This document shows positions 15,815 through 25,347 of a stretch of DNA of 54,966 nucleotides, piece after piece. Position numbers and translations under genes: made by a program. Origin of the DNA: Actinomadura sp. 7K507 (GTDB lineage: Bacteria; Actinomycetota; Actinomycetes; Streptosporangiales; Streptosporangiaceae); the NCBI RefSeq assembly GCF_004348425.1, contig NZ_SMKK01000023.1, positions 1-54,966 on the forward strand, read 5' to 3'. The notes under the pieces were generated by a model. That model had not been told where the DNA came from. It was given only the letters and a program-made list of their open reading frames with translations, and ran no database searches. Every line of letters begins with the position of its first letter. The first letter of the stretch is position 1.

Positions 15815-16978
15815 TCATGGCCGGCTCCCGGTGTTCATCGTCGCCTCGCGGAGGCGGGCGACGGCGCCGGGAAGCTCGGCGAGGAACCGGTCGACGTCCG
15901 CCGAGCCGACGCCACGCGGCAGCGATACCCGTACGTTCCCATGGGTAATCACTCCCATCGCCTCCAGCACGTGACTGGGACGCAGCGTATCCGCCGTGCA
16001 CGAGCTACCGGAGGAAACCGCGAAACCCAGCCGGTCGAGTTCGGTCAGCAGCGCCTCGCCCTCCACGTAGAGGCACGAGAACGTCACCAGGTGCGGCAGG
16101 CGCCGGACCGGGTCGCCGGCCACCTCGACGTCGGGGACGCTGTCGGCGACCCGCGTGCGGATCCGGTCCACGAGCGCGGAGACGCGCGGCGCGTCGGCCG
16201 CCATGTCCGCCCGGTACGCCTCCAGCGCCGCGGCCGCCGCCACGATCGCCGGGACGTTCTCGAACCCGGGGACGCGGCCCCGCTCCCGCTCGTCGTCCGG
16301 CAGCGGGGAGCGCCACCGGGTGCCCTTGCGGACGGCGAGCACGCCGACGCCGGCGGGGCCGCCCCACTTGTGCGCGCTGCCGGCGAGGAACGACCAGCCG
16401 CCCGGGACGTCCGCGCGGCCGAGGGACTGCGCGGCGTCGACGAACAGCGGCACCCGGGCGGCGCGGCAGGCCTCGGCGGCCTCGGCGACGGGCTGGACGG
16501 TGCCGACCTCGTGGTTGGCCGACTGCAGGCACGCGAGCGCGGTGCCGGGCCGCAGCGCCGCGGCGAACTCCTCCGGGTCCACGCGGCCCGCCCGGTCGAC
16601 GCCGACGGCCGTCACCTCGCCGCCGTCGCGCTCGTGCGCCTCCGCGGCGTGCAGCACGCTGGAGTGCTCGACGGCGCTGACCACCAGATGCCGGCCGACC
16701 CGGCGGCGCGCCTGGAGCCCCCCGAGGACCGCCAGGTGCACCGCCTGCGTACCCGAGGACGTGAACGAAACTTCGTCGGGACGGGCCCCCAGGACGGCGG
16801 CCACACGCGCGCGGGCCCGGTCGAGCGTCATGCGGGTGGCGCGGGCCGTCCCGTACAGCCGGGCGGGGTCCGCCCAGCCCGCGTCCAGGGCTTCCAGCAG
16901 CGCCGACCGGGCCGCGGGGTGCGGCGGCTCGGTGGACGCGGCGTCGAAGTAGGCGTGCGGCGTGCTGGGATCGGCCAC
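15815..16978 (-). CDS. Cysteine desulfurase (aminotransferase class V)
   Basis: PLP enzyme that releases sulfur from cysteine as an enzyme-bound persulfide. The 387 residues begin with YFDAASTEPPHPAARSALLE. The PLP-lysine region is SAHKWGGPAGVGVL, and the persulfide loop is SSGSSCTADTLRPSHVLEAM, with the catalytic Cys in the SSC context. The start is GTG 16976-16978. It precedes the TusA-like gene, with which it forms a likely two-gene sulfur-relay operon. The loop sequence is of the short NifS/IscS type. It is not part of a suf or isc cluster here. Confidence 0.9.
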   Translation of the reverse strand: MADPSTPHAYFDAASTEPPHPAARSALLEALDAGWADPARLYGTARATRMTLDRARARVAAVLGARPDEVSFTSSGTQAVHLAVLGGLQARRRVGRHLVVSAVEHSSVLHAAEAHERDGGEVTAVGVDRAGRVDPEEFAAALRPGTALACLQSANHEVGTVQPVAEAAEACRAARVPLFVDAAQSLGRADVPGGWSFLAGSAHKWGGPAGVGVLAVRKGTRWRSPLPDDERERGRVPGFENVPAIVAAAAALEAYRADMAADAPRVSALVDRIRTRVADSVPDVEVAGDPVRRLPHLVTFSCLYVEGEALLTELDRLGFAVSSGSSCTADTLRPSHVLEAMGVITHGNVRVSLPRGVGSADVDRFLAELPGAVARLREATMNTGSRP

Positions 16979-17104
16979 GCGGAAACACTAACCGGGCACC
17001 CGATCGGGGGTTCGCGCGACCCTAGCGCTAGTGTGTCCACCACACGTGTAACAACTGTTCTCTCCGCCCGGCCGACCGGGCTTCATCCGTGGGGAAGGCA
17101 TTCC

Positions 17105-17932
17105 GTGAGTCCGACCCGCTCTAGGGAGCGGCGTACGCCTGTGCGCAGTCGCCGTGCATTGAAAAGCGCCGGTGCGCTAGGGGTGCTGGCGCTTTCCGCC
17201 ACCGCGTGCAGTGGCAGCCGCCTTGGCCTGCCCGAGCCGATCAGCATCCAGGGCGAACGCATGCTGCACCTGTGGCAGGGCTCCTGGATCGCGGCGTTCG
17301 CGGTCGGGGTCCTCGTCTGGGGCCTGATCCTCTGGGCGGTGGTGTTCCACCGCAAGCGCTCTGACGATCTGCCGCCGCAGGTCCGCTACAACCTGCCGAT
17401 CGAGATCCTCTATACGGCGGTCCCGTTCGTCATCATCGCGGTCCTGTTCTACTTCACCGCCCGCGACGAGAACTTCGTCGAGAAGACCACCGCCGATCCC
17501 GCGGTGGTCGTCGACGTGACCGGGTTCCAGTGGAGCTGGCAGTTCGACTACAAGGAGGAGGACGCCTCCGGGAAGGAGCAGACCGTCGCCTCCGTCGTCG
17601 GTGTGCCCGTCGCGCCGAACGGTCCCGCCCCGGGCAAGCCGGTGATGACGATCCCCTCGGGCGAGACGGTCCGCGTGCGGCTGCACTCCAATGACGTCAT
17701 CCACTCGTTCTGGGTTCCGGCGCTGATCTACAAGAAGGACGTCATGCCGGGCTTCACCAATGAGTTCGAGTTCACGGCGACCAAGACCGGTACCTATGAG
17801 GGCCGCTGCGCCGAGCTCTGCGGTGTCGACCACAGCCGGATGCTGTTCCAGCTGAAGGTCGTGACGCCCGAGCAGTACGACAAGTTCATCGCCGATTCGA
17901 AGGCCGCACTGGCCGCGGGAGGTGCCCAGTGA
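17105..17932 (+). CDS. ctaC: Cytochrome c oxidase subunit II
   Basis: CuA-bearing subunit of the aa3 oxidase, receiving electrons from the cytochrome cc of QcrC. The 275-residue protein starts with a lipoprotein-type signal (lipobox LSATAC, Cys35). Two transmembrane helices (about 52-77 and 90-112) and a C-terminal cupredoxin domain follow. CuA ligands are visible in [12 protein letters not shown] and [19 protein letters not shown] 17105-17107 is the start, with GGGGAAGG upstream. Its stop overlaps the ctaD start (GTGA). A ten-base palindrome CTAGCGCTAG (17022-17031) lies in the upstream region. Confidence 0.94.
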   Translation: MSPTRSRERRTPVRSRRALKSAGALGVLALSATACSGSRLGLPEPISIQGERMLHLWQGSWIAAFAVGVLVWGLILWAVVFHRKRSDDLPPQVRYNLPIEILYTAVPFVIIAVLFYFTARDENFVEKTTADPAVVVDVTGFQWSWQFDYKEEDASGKEQTVASVVGVPVAPNGPAPGKPVMTIPSGETVRVRLHSNDVIHSFWVPALIYKKDVMPGFTNEFEFTATKTGTYEGRCAELCGVDHSRMLFQLKVVTPEQYDKFIADSKAALAAGGAQ

Positions 17933-19596
17933 CCACGACCAGTCAGGCACCGACCGCGCCGATCGCCGCGCCGCGGACGAGCAAGGGGCGCATCCTCGCC
18001 TCGTGGATGTCGTCCACCGACCACAAGGTGATCGGCTACCTCTACCTGATCACCTCGTTCTTCATGTTCCTGTTCGGGGGCGTGCTCGCGCTGGTCATGC
18101 GCGCGGAGCTGTTCGAGCCGGGAATGCAGGTCGTCAGCAACGAGCAGTTCAACCAGATGTTCACCATGCACGGCACGATCATGCTGCTGATGTTCGCGAC
18201 GCCGCTGTTCGCCGGCTTCGCCAACGTCGTCATGCCGCTGCAGATCGGCGCGCCGGACGTGGCGTTCCCCCGGATGAACATGCTGGCGTACTGGCTGTTC
18301 CTGTTCGGCAGCCTCATCGTCATCGCGGGCTTCCTGACGCCGGGCGGCGCGGCCAGCTTCGGCTGGTTCGCCTACGCCCCGCTGTCGGACGAGGTGCGCT
18401 CGCCGGGCGTCGGCGGCGACATGTGGGTGATGGGCCTGGCGATGTCGGGCTTCGGCACGATCATGGGCGCGGTCAACTTCATCACCACGATCCTGTGCAT
18501 GCGCGCGCCGGGCATGACGATGTTCCGGATGCCGATCTTCACCTGGAACATCCTGCTGACCTCGATCCTGGTCCTGCTGGCGTTCCCGGTCCTGGCCGCG
18601 GCGCTGCTGGCGCTGGAGGCCGACCGCAAGCTCGGCGCGCACATCTTCGACGCGGCGCACGGAGGCGCGTTGCTCTGGCAACACCTCTTCTGGTTCTTCG
18701 GGCATCCGGAGGTCTATATCATCGCCTTGCCCTTCTTCGGCATCGTGACCGAGATCCTCCCGGTGTTCAGCCGCAAGCCGGTCTTCGGGTACATCGGCCT
18801 GGTCTTCGCGACCATCAGCATCACCGGCCTGTCCATCACCGTGTGGGCGCACCACATGTTCGTGACCGGCCAGGTGCTGCTGCCGTTCTTCTCCTTCATG
18901 TCGTTCCTCATCGCCGTACCCACGGGGGTGAAGTTCTTCAACTGGGTGGGAACCATCTGGCGAGGACAACTGACGTTCGAGTCGCCGATGCTGTGGTCGC
19001 TGGGCTTCTTGGTGACGTTCCTGTTCGGCGGTCTCACCGGCGTGATCCTGGCGTCGCCGCCGATGGACTTCCAGCTGTCGGACTCCTACTTCGTGGTGGC
19101 GCACTTCCACTACGTCGTCTTCGGAACCGTGGTGTTCGCGATGTTCGCGGGCTTCTACTTCTGGTGGCCGAAGTGGACCGGCAAGATGCTGAACGACCGG
19201 CTCGGCCACGTGCATTTCTGGATGCTGTTCATCGGCTTCCACGGCACGTTCCTCGTCCAGCACTGGCTGGGTGCCGCGGGCATGCCGCGGCGCTACGCCG
19301 ACTACGCCGCCGAGTTCCACGCGCTGAACGAGGTCTCCACCATCTTCTCGTTCGTCCTGGGCGCCTCGATGCTGCCGTTCTTCTACAACGTCTACATCAC
19401 GTGGAAGCGGGGCAAGAAGGTCGAGGTGGACGACCCCTGGGGTTACGCCGGCTCGCTGGAGTGGGCGACGTCGTGCCCGCCGCCGCGGCACAACTTCAAC
19501 TCGATTCCGAAGATCCGCTCCGAGCGGCCGGCGTTCGACCTGCACCACCCGCACGTGGGTGCCAAGGGCGAACTGGCCGGGACGAAGGGGGAGTAG
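17929..19596 (+). CDS. ctaD: Cytochrome c oxidase subunit I
   Basis: Catalytic subunit of the aa3-type oxidase, with heme a and the heme a3-CuB centre where oxygen is reduced. The 555-residue protein has twelve predicted membrane helices. The heme ligand is in [13 protein letters not shown], the cross-linked His-Tyr of CuB is in [17 protein letters not shown], and the CuB His pair is in [10 protein letters not shown]. Heme ligands are in [14 protein letters not shown] 17929-17931 overlaps the ctaC stop; ctaF begins three bases after its stop. Together with the qcr genes at 34-38 kb it supplies the actinobacterial III-IV supercomplex. Confidence 0.96.
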   Translation: MTTTSQAPTAPIAAPRTSKGRILASWMSSTDHKVIGYLYLITSFFMFLFGGVLALVMRAELFEPGMQVVSNEQFNQMFTMHGTIMLLMFATPLFAGFANVVMPLQIGAPDVAFPRMNMLAYWLFLFGSLIVIAGFLTPGGAASFGWFAYAPLSDEVRSPGVGGDMWVMGLAMSGFGTIMGAVNFITTILCMRAPGMTMFRMPIFTWNILLTSILVLLAFPVLAAALLALEADRKLGAHIFDAAHGGALLWQHLFWFFGHPEVYIIALPFFGIVTEILPVFSRKPVFGYIGLVFATISITGLSITVWAHHMFVTGQVLLPFFSFMSFLIAVPTGVKFFNWVGTIWRGQLTFESPMLWSLGFLVTFLFGGLTGVILASPPMDFQLSDSYFVVAHFHYVVFGTVVFAMFAGFYFWWPKWTGKMLNDRLGHVHFWMLFIGFHGTFLVQHWLGAAGMPRRYADYAAEFHALNEVSTIFSFVLGASMLPFFYNVYITWKRGKKVEVDDPWGYAGSLEWATSCPPPRHNFNSIPKIRSERPAFDLHHPHVGAKGELAGTKGE

Positions 19597-19599
19597 CCG

Positions 19600-20010
19600 A
19601 TGCGCGTCCAGGCGTTCATGTTCTACGGAAGCGCCCTCTTCTTCCTCGTCACCACCGTCGTGTACTGGCTCTGGTCCAATGACTGGACGGGGACGACGGC
19701 GCTGGGGCTGTCCGTCGGCCTCGCCGGGCTCATCGGGTTCTACGTCCACTTCACGATCCGCCGCCTCGAGCGGGCCAACAGCGGGCCGCTGTACGAGGAC
19801 GACCCGCAGGGCGAGATCGCGGACGCGGCGGGCGAGCTGGGCTTCTTCAGCCCGCACAGCTGGTGGCCGCTGTACCTCGGGCTGTCGGCCGCGACCGTGG
19901 CGCTCGGCATCGTGTTCGGCTGGTGGCTGTTCATGCTCGGCGTCGCGGCGGCGCTGCTGTCGACGATCGGGCTGGTCTTCGAGTACTACCGGGGTCATTT
20001 CGCCCATTGA
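19600..20010 (+). CDS. ctaF: Cytochrome c oxidase subunit IV (actinobacterial type)
   Basis: Small four-helix subunit specific to the actinobacterial aa3 oxidase. The 136 residues show helices at about 7-27, 33-52, 85-105 and 108-128. The loop contains the family sequences RANSGPLYEDDPQGEIADAA and GELGFFSPHSWWPLYLG. It follows ctaD by three bases and ends at a terminator hairpin, completing the ctaC-ctaD-ctaF operon. Confidence 0.9.
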   Translation: MRVQAFMFYGSALFFLVTTVVYWLWSNDWTGTTALGLSVGLAGLIGFYVHFTIRRLERANSGPLYEDDPQGEIADAAGELGFFSPHSWWPLYLGLSAATVALGIVFGWWLFMLGVAAALLSTIGLVFEYYRGHFAH

Positions 20011-20028
20011 TCGGTAAAAGAACCCCAT

Positions 20029-20068
20029 AAAGGGCCGGTGTCCGCTTTTTCGCGGGTACCGGCCCTTT
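20029..20068 (+). terminator. Terminator of ctaCDF
   Basis: AAAGGGCCGGT (20029-20039) pairs with ACCGGCCCTTT (20058-20068), an 11-bp stem around an 18-nt loop containing CTTTTT, 18 nt after the ctaF stop. Confidence 0.7.
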
Positions 20069-20144
20069 CACATACTGGGCGCCGTTCCAGCGAACGGGCT
20101 GGGCAGGCGGACCGATCGCCCAGTGGGACGACCGGGGGGACCAC

Positions 20145-21425
20145 ATGCGGGTGGGTGGCTCAGGACCGGGAGGCCGGGGCCGGCGCGCGGCCGCCGTGCT
20201 CGTCGGCGCGAGCATGGTGGCGGGCGCCGCGGCATGCTCGGGGAGCGAGGAGCAGGACGGCGACGGCGTGCGGCTCTCGGTGTCGCCCGGAGGCGGCGGA
20301 GCCGCGCTCAGGCCGGACAGCCCGATCGCCGTCCAGGCGCAGGGCGGCACCATCGAGAACGTGACGGTGTCGGCGGAGGACGACCGGGTCGAGGGGGAAC
20401 TGAACGAGGACAGGACCGGATGGCGCTCACGGTGGACGCTGAAGCCGGGGGAGACCTACACGGTCGACGCGACGGCTCTCGGTGCGGACGGCAGGACCCG
20501 GACGGTCAAGAGCCGCTTCACCACGGCCGAGGTCGAGAAGACCAACGAGGTGACGTTCGAGGGGCCCCGCGACAAGGAGACCGTCGGCGTCGGCATGCCC
20601 ATCGTCATGCAGTTCGAGCGTCCGGTGAAGGACAGGGCGGCGGTCGAGCGGGCGCTGGAGGTGCGCGCGGACAAGAGCGTCCAGGGCGCCTGGCACTGGT
20701 TCGGCGACCAGGAGGTCGCCTTCCGGCCGAAGAAGTACTGGCCCGCCCACACCAACGTGGCGTTCAAGGCCCACCTCAGCGGAGTGCGCACCGGCGGCGA
20801 CGTGTACGGCGGGAAGGACTACGCCCTCGCCTTCAAGGTCGGCGACTCGCAGATCTCCACGGCGGACGAGGACTCCCACAAGATGGTCGTGAAGGTCAAC
20901 GGCGAGAAGGTCCGCACCGTCCCGCTCAGCATGGGCAAGGGCGGGGTCCGTAAGTACACCACCACCAGCGGTGTCCACGTGGCGATGTCGAAGGAGGACC
21001 CGACGGTCATGACGTCCTCCTGGATGGGGATCGCCCCCGGCAGCCCCGGGGGCTACAGCCTGACCGTGTACAAGTCCGTGCGGATCTCCGACAGCGGCGA
21101 GTACATCCACAGCGCGCCCTGGTCGGTCGGCAGCCAGGGCAGCTCGAACGTCAGCCACGGATGCATCAACCTCAGCCCGTCCGACGCGAAGTGGTTCTTC
21201 GACCGCACCCAGCGGGGCGACCCGGTCGTGGTGACCGGGACGGACCGCGAGCTGGAGGTCGACAACGGCTGGAGCTACTGGCAGGCCGGCTGGAAGGACT
21301 GGGTGAAGGGCAGCGCCCTGAAGCGGCCCGTCACGACCGCCCCGCTCGCGGACTCGGCGACGGTGACCGCGCAGGGCGGCGGCGCCGGGGCCGGCCAGGG
21401 CGGGCAGCACGCGGAGGGCGACTGA
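20145..21425 (+). CDS. L,D-transpeptidase lipoprotein (YkuD domain)
   Basis: Peptidoglycan cross-linking enzyme acting outside the membrane. The 426-residue protein has a lipoprotein signal (hydrophobic 15-30, lipobox AGAAAC). Two Ig-like beta domains follow (about 45-250), then the YkuD catalytic domain (about 255-375). The active-site motif is VGSQGSSNVSHGCINLSPSD, with His338 and Cys340. This order matches the mycobacterial Ldt proteins (LdtMt2 type). A Gly/Ala-rich tail ends the protein. The start is ATG 20145. It stands between the ctaCDF terminator and a convergent M48 peptidase gene, so it is probably its own transcription unit. Confidence 0.92.
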   Translation: MRVGGSGPGGRGRRAAAVLVGASMVAGAAACSGSEEQDGDGVRLSVSPGGGGAALRPDSPIAVQAQGGTIENVTVSAEDDRVEGELNEDRTGWRSRWTLKPGETYTVDATALGADGRTRTVKSRFTTAEVEKTNEVTFEGPRDKETVGVGMPIVMQFERPVKDRAAVERALEVRADKSVQGAWHWFGDQEVAFRPKKYWPAHTNVAFKAHLSGVRTGGDVYGGKDYALAFKVGDSQISTADEDSHKMVVKVNGEKVRTVPLSMGKGGVRKYTTTSGVHVAMSKEDPTVMTSSWMGIAPGSPGGYSLTVYKSVRISDSGEYIHSAPWSVGSQGSSNVSHGCINLSPSDAKWFFDRTQRGDPVVVTGTDRELEVDNGWSYWQAGWKDWVKGSALKRPVTTAPLADSATVTAQGGGAGAGQGGQHAEGD

Positions 21426-21431
21426 CGCCGG

Positions 21432-22853
21432 CTAGCGCAGCGGCGGCGGCTCCTGGACGTTATTGACGCGCGCCCACTCCCGGGCCATGGCGATCCTGCC
21501 GGGGCCCGGCGGGTGGGTCATCCACAGCAGGGACTCAAGGACGTCCGGGTCCAGGTCGGAGATGTTGCGCACCGAGAGCTCGTGCTGCATCGACACGAAC
21601 GTCGACGGATCGCGGGTGATGTCCAGCGCGTGCACGTCGGCGCGGGCCTCGATCTTCCGGCTGACGAGGTTCTGGACGGGTGCGCTGATCTGCGTCCCGG
21701 CCGCCACGAGCGCGAGGACGAGCGCGATGGACCGCGGATCGGCGGCGCCGCGGGCGCCGTCGCGGTCCCCTTCCGCGGCGCCGCCGCCGGAATCGACGCC
21801 CGCGCGGCGCAGGAGGCGCGGCGAGGTCATCAGGAGGTACAGCAGGCACATCGCTCCGGCGACGCCCAGCGCGCCCACCAGCGTGCCCCACAGGACGTCG
21901 TTGCGCTTGGCGTGGCCGAGTTCGTGCCCGACGATCGACTCGACCCGCTCGGGCGGCGACTCCAGCAGCGTGTCGTACAGGACGATGCGGCGCGTCGAGC
22001 CGAAGCCGGACACGTAGGCGTTCAGCGACGTCGTCCTGCGGGAGGCGTCCGCGACGAGAACGTCCCCGACGGGCACGCCGTCCCGTTCGGCCATCGCCAG
22101 GAGGTCGCTGCGCAGCTGGCCCTGCCGGAGCGAGTGGAACTTGTTGAACACCGGCTCGACGGCGATGGGATAGATGAACGACACCAGGACGACGAGCAGG
22201 AACCCGCCGGTGGCGGCGCCCGTCCACCAGTAGCGCGGGAAGCGGCGCACGACCGCGTACAGGAGCAGCAGGGCGACCGTGTAGATGACCCAGGTGAGGC
22301 CGAGGGACTTGAGCTGGTCCGTGAGCCAGGCGGGCCAGCTCTGCGTCGACAGCCCGTACCTGCGCAGCACCGATTCGCCCCAGACGTCGAACGGGAGGCC
22401 GGCGAGGCGGAGCAGCGCCGTCAGCGCCGCGGTTCCGGCGATGACGCGCATGGGCCGGCGCCGGGTGCGGGCGGTGACCCAGCCGATGAACCGGGCGCCC
22501 AGTGGGGTGAGGCCCAGCACGAGGACCAGCGCGAGGCCGGCGACGAGGCCCGTGTAGGCGGGCGGGTTGATGGCCGAGTCGAACGCCTCGGAACGCGCGA
22601 TCTCGGCGGGGGAGAAGTCCAGCGCCGGGTCGGGCTCCACGTGCCCGCCCGGAACCGGACCGGGCATCGGGTTCCACGGAGTGGTGAGGGCGATGACGGT
22701 CCCGAGCGCGGCGAACAGCACGGCGGCCGCGACGGCGGCGGCGATCCGGGGCCGCCGCATCCGGTCGGCGCCGTCACGGGGAGCGGCGTCCTCGTCCTGC
22801 CGGCCGGAGCCGGCGGTTTCGGCGCGCCCCTCGTCCGCCTCCGCCTCGCTCAT
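21432..22853 (-). CDS. M48 family membrane metalloprotease (Ste24/CAAX-like)
   Basis: Multi-pass zinc protease of the Ste24 type. The 473-residue protein has an acidic cytoplasmic start, about seven hydrophobic segments, and the region IAVEPVFNKFHSLRQGQLR typical of M48A. The zinc motif is VGHELGHAKRNDVLWG, and the third-ligand region is KIEARADVHALDITRDP. ATG 22851-22853 is chosen because AGGGAG lies 7 nt upstream and because it overlaps the preceding stop (ATGA); an in-frame codon 30 nt upstream has no such site. Actinobacteria lack known CAAX prenylation, so the substrate is unclear; protein quality control is a guess. Confidence 0.87.
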   Translation of the reverse strand: MSEAEADEGRAETAGSGRQDEDAAPRDGADRMRRPRIAAAVAAAVLFAALGTVIALTTPWNPMPGPVPGGHVEPDPALDFSPAEIARSEAFDSAINPPAYTGLVAGLALVLVLGLTPLGARFIGWVTARTRRRPMRVIAGTAALTALLRLAGLPFDVWGESVLRRYGLSTQSWPAWLTDQLKSLGLTWVIYTVALLLLYAVVRRFPRYWWTGAATGGFLLVVLVSFIYPIAVEPVFNKFHSLRQGQLRSDLLAMAERDGVPVGDVLVADASRRTTSLNAYVSGFGSTRRIVLYDTLLESPPERVESIVGHELGHAKRNDVLWGTLVGALGVAGAMCLLYLLMTSPRLLRRAGVDSGGGAAEGDRDGARGAADPRSIALVLALVAAGTQISAPVQNLVSRKIEARADVHALDITRDPSTFVSMQHELSVRNISDLDPDVLESLLWMTHPPGPGRIAMAREWARVNNVQEPPPLR

Positions 22854-24118
22854 GTGAGCTCCCTCGTCAGGTAGTCGCGCCAAAGGGCGGTGAAGCGGCC
22901 CCGGGTGAGCCCCAGCACGTCGCGCAGCGCGGTGGCCTCCGGGACGCGCCCGGCGGTCCGGTAGAGCCGCACGAGCGTCGCCTCACCGTACCGGTCGGCG
23001 ACCATCCGGCAGGCGAGCCAGGCCTCCTGGTAGGCCTGGGAGAGGCGCTCGGAGCCGCCGGAGAACGCGGCCGCGGCGGGCAGCGCCGGAGGGATCCGTC
23101 CCGCGGCGACCTCGCGCCGCAGCTCACCGGCCGCCGACCCGGAGTCGACGCCGGTCCCGAGGTAGCCGACGTAGTCGGCGAAGCCCTCGATCAGCCACAT
23201 CGGCGTCTTGCGGTCGCGGGCGCCGCCGGTCGCGACATGGGTCAGCTCGTGGGTCAGCACGACGTCGCGCCCGAGTTCGTTGAGGTGGCCGAAGGTGCCC
23301 GGGGAGACGATGACGCGGTCTTCGCCGCGGCGACCGCCGGCGGACGGTGTCACGGTGGCCAGGGCGGCGATGTCGCCGAGGCTCTGGCCCGGACCGGCGA
23401 GGGCGGAGGCGAGGCCCGCGTCGGCGGGGACGAGCGCGACGACCCGCCGTGCCCACTCCCGGCCGACGACGGCGGTGACCGCGGGGACGGCCGCGTCCAG
23501 GCGTCCGGCGATCTCGTCGAGTCCGGTGGCGTCGCCGATGACGAGGCTCGCCTTGCCCTTGACCACGGTCAGGGGGCCGCCGTCCCAGATGGCGGCGTCG
23601 TCCTCGAACCCGTGGGACGCCCCGTCGCCGACGATCGTCCACGTGCCTGAGCGAGGGGCCAGCGTCAGGTAGCGGGTGCGGGCCACACCGCCTCGGTCGA
23701 AACCTCGCAGCCTGTAGCGCACTTCCACGCGGACGACTGCGACGCCCTTCTTCTCGTCCGCGGACTGGGTGGAGACGAAGCGTTCCTCCCAGCCGTCCAG
23801 TGGAAGCTCGCGGAGATTGCCGTACACGCGGGACTGGGCGTCCTGGAACGCGGGAGGCGCCGAGCTCACCGTCGCGAGGAAGGCCGTCCGGTCTCCGCTC
23901 CGCACTGCCCGCGCGCGGTTGGCGAGGACGGTCACGGCGTCACGGGGGGCGAAACTCCCCGCGGCCTGGGAGGCGGGGGCATGGGGCGCCGCGTCGCCGC
24001 CGGAACGCGCGCCGAGCAGGGCCGCGCCGCCGCCCAGGAGCACGGCGGCCCCGCCGGCGCCCAGGGCGAGTGCCCTGCGGCGCGTGACGGGGCCGCCGCG
24101 GCCGGGACCCTCCTCCAT
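22850..24118 (-). CDS. Secreted gluzincin-like metallopeptidase (peptidase MA-like)
   Basis: 422-residue exported protein. A twin-arginine-like start (RRRALALGAGGAAVLLGGG) is followed by an alpha/beta N-terminal half resembling a transport/NTF2-like domain (about 55-190). The C-terminal metallopeptidase domain has the zinc motif VLTHELTHVATGG and the third ligand in MWLIEGFADYVGY. The substrate is unknown. The stop overlaps the start of the M48 gene (ATGA), so the two proteases are made together. The ATG at 24116-24118 is the only reasonable start. The twin-arginine reading is tentative because the SRRxFLK consensus is incomplete. Confidence 0.82.
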   Translation of the reverse strand: MEEGPGRGGPVTRRRALALGAGGAAVLLGGGAALLGARSGGDAAPHAPASQAAGSFAPRDAVTVLANRARAVRSGDRTAFLATVSSAPPAFQDAQSRVYGNLRELPLDGWEERFVSTQSADEKKGVAVVRVEVRYRLRGFDRGGVARTRYLTLAPRSGTWTIVGDGASHGFEDDAAIWDGGPLTVVKGKASLVIGDATGLDEIAGRLDAAVPAVTAVVGREWARRVVALVPADAGLASALAGPGQSLGDIAALATVTPSAGGRRGEDRVIVSPGTFGHLNELGRDVVLTHELTHVATGGARDRKTPMWLIEGFADYVGYLGTGVDSGSAAGELRREVAAGRIPPALPAAAAFSGGSERLSQAYQEAWLACRMVADRYGEATLVRLYRTAGRVPEATALRDVLGLTRGRFTALWRDYLTRELT

Positions 24119-24157
24119 GTGCGCGATCCTATGCAGCGCACGGGTGAGGCGGGGCCG

Positions 24158-25030
24158 TCAGGACTTGTACTCGGGATAGCCGTAGCCGACGATGTCGCCG
24201 GCCGAACGCTCCCTGATCTTGACGGCGCTGTCGGTGTTGCCCTCGACGGCCTTGATCGTGTCGTCGTCGACCTTCTCGGTCACCATGCCGACGTGGACGA
24301 TGTCGCTGATGTCCTTGCCGCCGTCCCAGGCGTAGAAGACGATGGCGCCGGGCTTGGGCTCGGTGCCCCACCGGCCCTGGTCCCGGAACCATTCGGCGTG
24401 GGCGACGGTCCAGGCGTCGCTGCCGAACTGGTCGGCGACCCCGAGCCGGTCGCCCAGCCACGAGATGAACATCGAGCACCACGCGGCGTCGTCGTAGGCC
24501 TGGGTGGAGCCGCCGTCGCGCGCGACGGTCTCCTTGGCACGGGGGCTTTCCACGTACCACCGGTTGAACTTGGTCTCGCCGCTGCCGTCCTCGGTGATGC
24601 CGACCTGCGCCTTGGCGAGCTCGATGGCGTCGTCGGCGGTCGGCCGCGAATCCTCGGACGGCTCCTTCGGGGCGCCCGGCTCCGGTTCCTCCTTCCCGGT
24701 TCGTCCGCCGTCCTCGCCGTCGCCCTTGCCGCCGTCGTTCTTGCCGCCGGCCTCGGACCCGCCGCCGTTCCCGTCTTTCGACCGGGAGCCGGACCCGTCC
24801 TCGCCCTCGGGGGAGGACTTGCCCGCGGCCTTGCCTTCGGACAGGTCGGCGGCCGTGATGTGGGTGGTGGGCAGGGAGTCGAACGGCAGGACCGACGCCT
24901 GCGCGGTGGCCGCGGCGGTGCCGAGGACGGCCGCGCCGACGATCACGCCGCCGGTCGTCCGCCAGGTGAGGGCGAGAGGGCTCGGCTTGCGGTGCCTGCC
25001 CGTTGGCTTTCTGCGATGTGCGCCTGGCAC
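24158..25030 (-). CDS. Secreted CHAP-domain protein under c-di-AMP riboswitch control
   Basis: 290-residue exported protein, a probable peptidoglycan amidase or endopeptidase. A signal/anchor segment (about 22-46) is followed by a long disordered Gly/Ser/Lys/Glu region (about 60-130). The C-terminal CHAP domain (about 135-290) has the catalytic Cys in DAAWCSMFISWLGD, the His in DIVHVGMVTEKV, and the third polar residue in AVEGNTD. GTG 25028-25030 has AGGAG 7 nt upstream. Its leader holds two ydaO-type riboswitches (25053-25180 and 25348-25525). In other actinobacteria this riboswitch class controls cell-wall hydrolases such as resuscitation-promoting factors and NlpC/P60 proteins, which fits this gene. 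Confidence 0.87.
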   Translation of the reverse strand: MPGAHRRKPTGRHRKPSPLALTWRTTGGVIVGAAVLGTAAATAQASVLPFDSLPTTHITAADLSEGKAAGKSSPEGEDGSGSRSKDGNGGGSEAGGKNDGGKGDGEDGGRTGKEEPEPGAPKEPSEDSRPTADDAIELAKAQVGITEDGSGETKFNRWYVESPRAKETVARDGGSTQAYDDAAWCSMFISWLGDRLGVADQFGSDAWTVAHAEWFRDQGRWGTEPKPGAIVFYAWDGGKDISDIVHVGMVTEKVDDDTIKAVEGNTDSAVKIRERSAGDIVGYGYPEYKS

Positions 25031-25052
25031 AGGGGGATCTCCTGACTTCCAT

Positions 25053-25180
25053 GCCGCCTACCGGGTTAGCTGACGGGTTCGGGCGTGGAAGCCGCCCTAC
25101 GGCCCGCTGGGCAGGCCGATTCACCCCGAGACGCAGTGGGTCCCCGGCTCCGCGTCCATCGCGCCTCTGGGCACGGCGGA
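25053..25180 (-). ncRNA. c-di-AMP riboswitch (ydaO/yuaA class), gene-proximal copy
   Basis: Read on the minus strand the element shows the class landmarks in order. GGAGCCGGGGACCCA is at 25137-25151 and GGGGTGAATCGG is centred on 25118-25125. GTAGGGCGGC and GCCCGAACCCGTCAGC follow, then TAACCCGGTAGGCG ending at 25055. The closing stem is formed by CCGCC near 25175 and GGCGG near 25055. It ends about 23 nt before the GTG of the CHAP gene, leaving room for the ribosome-binding site but no terminator. Control at translation is therefore possible. A 37-bp stretch (25055-25091) is identical to the distal copy. Confidence 0.88.
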
Positions 25181-25282
25181 CCGCGGACTCGGCGGTGGCG
25201 GCCCGGGGTCGGGCGCGCCGGTTCGGAATGGGGGCTCCGCCGGGCGGGGGCGCCCGTGCGGAGAGAAGTGAAAGGAAAGGGC

Positions 25283-25311
25283 GGGCGTGGCCGCGCGGGG
25301 CGGCCACGCCC
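25283..25311 (-). terminator. Strong hairpin between the two riboswitches
   Basis: On the minus strand GGGCGTGGCCG (25301-25311) pairs perfectly with CGGCCACGCCC (25283-25293) around a 7-nt loop and is followed by GCCCTTTCCTTT. This is a good intrinsic terminator placed 37 nt after the distal riboswitch, which suggests that copy acts by transcription termination. Confidence 0.7.
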
Positions 25312-25347
25312 AGGTAACGCTGCGGGTCTCTCCTTCTCTCTTCCAGA

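Noticed and set aside
17794..20028. A 744-codon minus-strand frame opposite ctaD-ctaF.
   Set aside because: Shadow of the oxidase genes; Glu/Arg/His-rich low-complexity translation.
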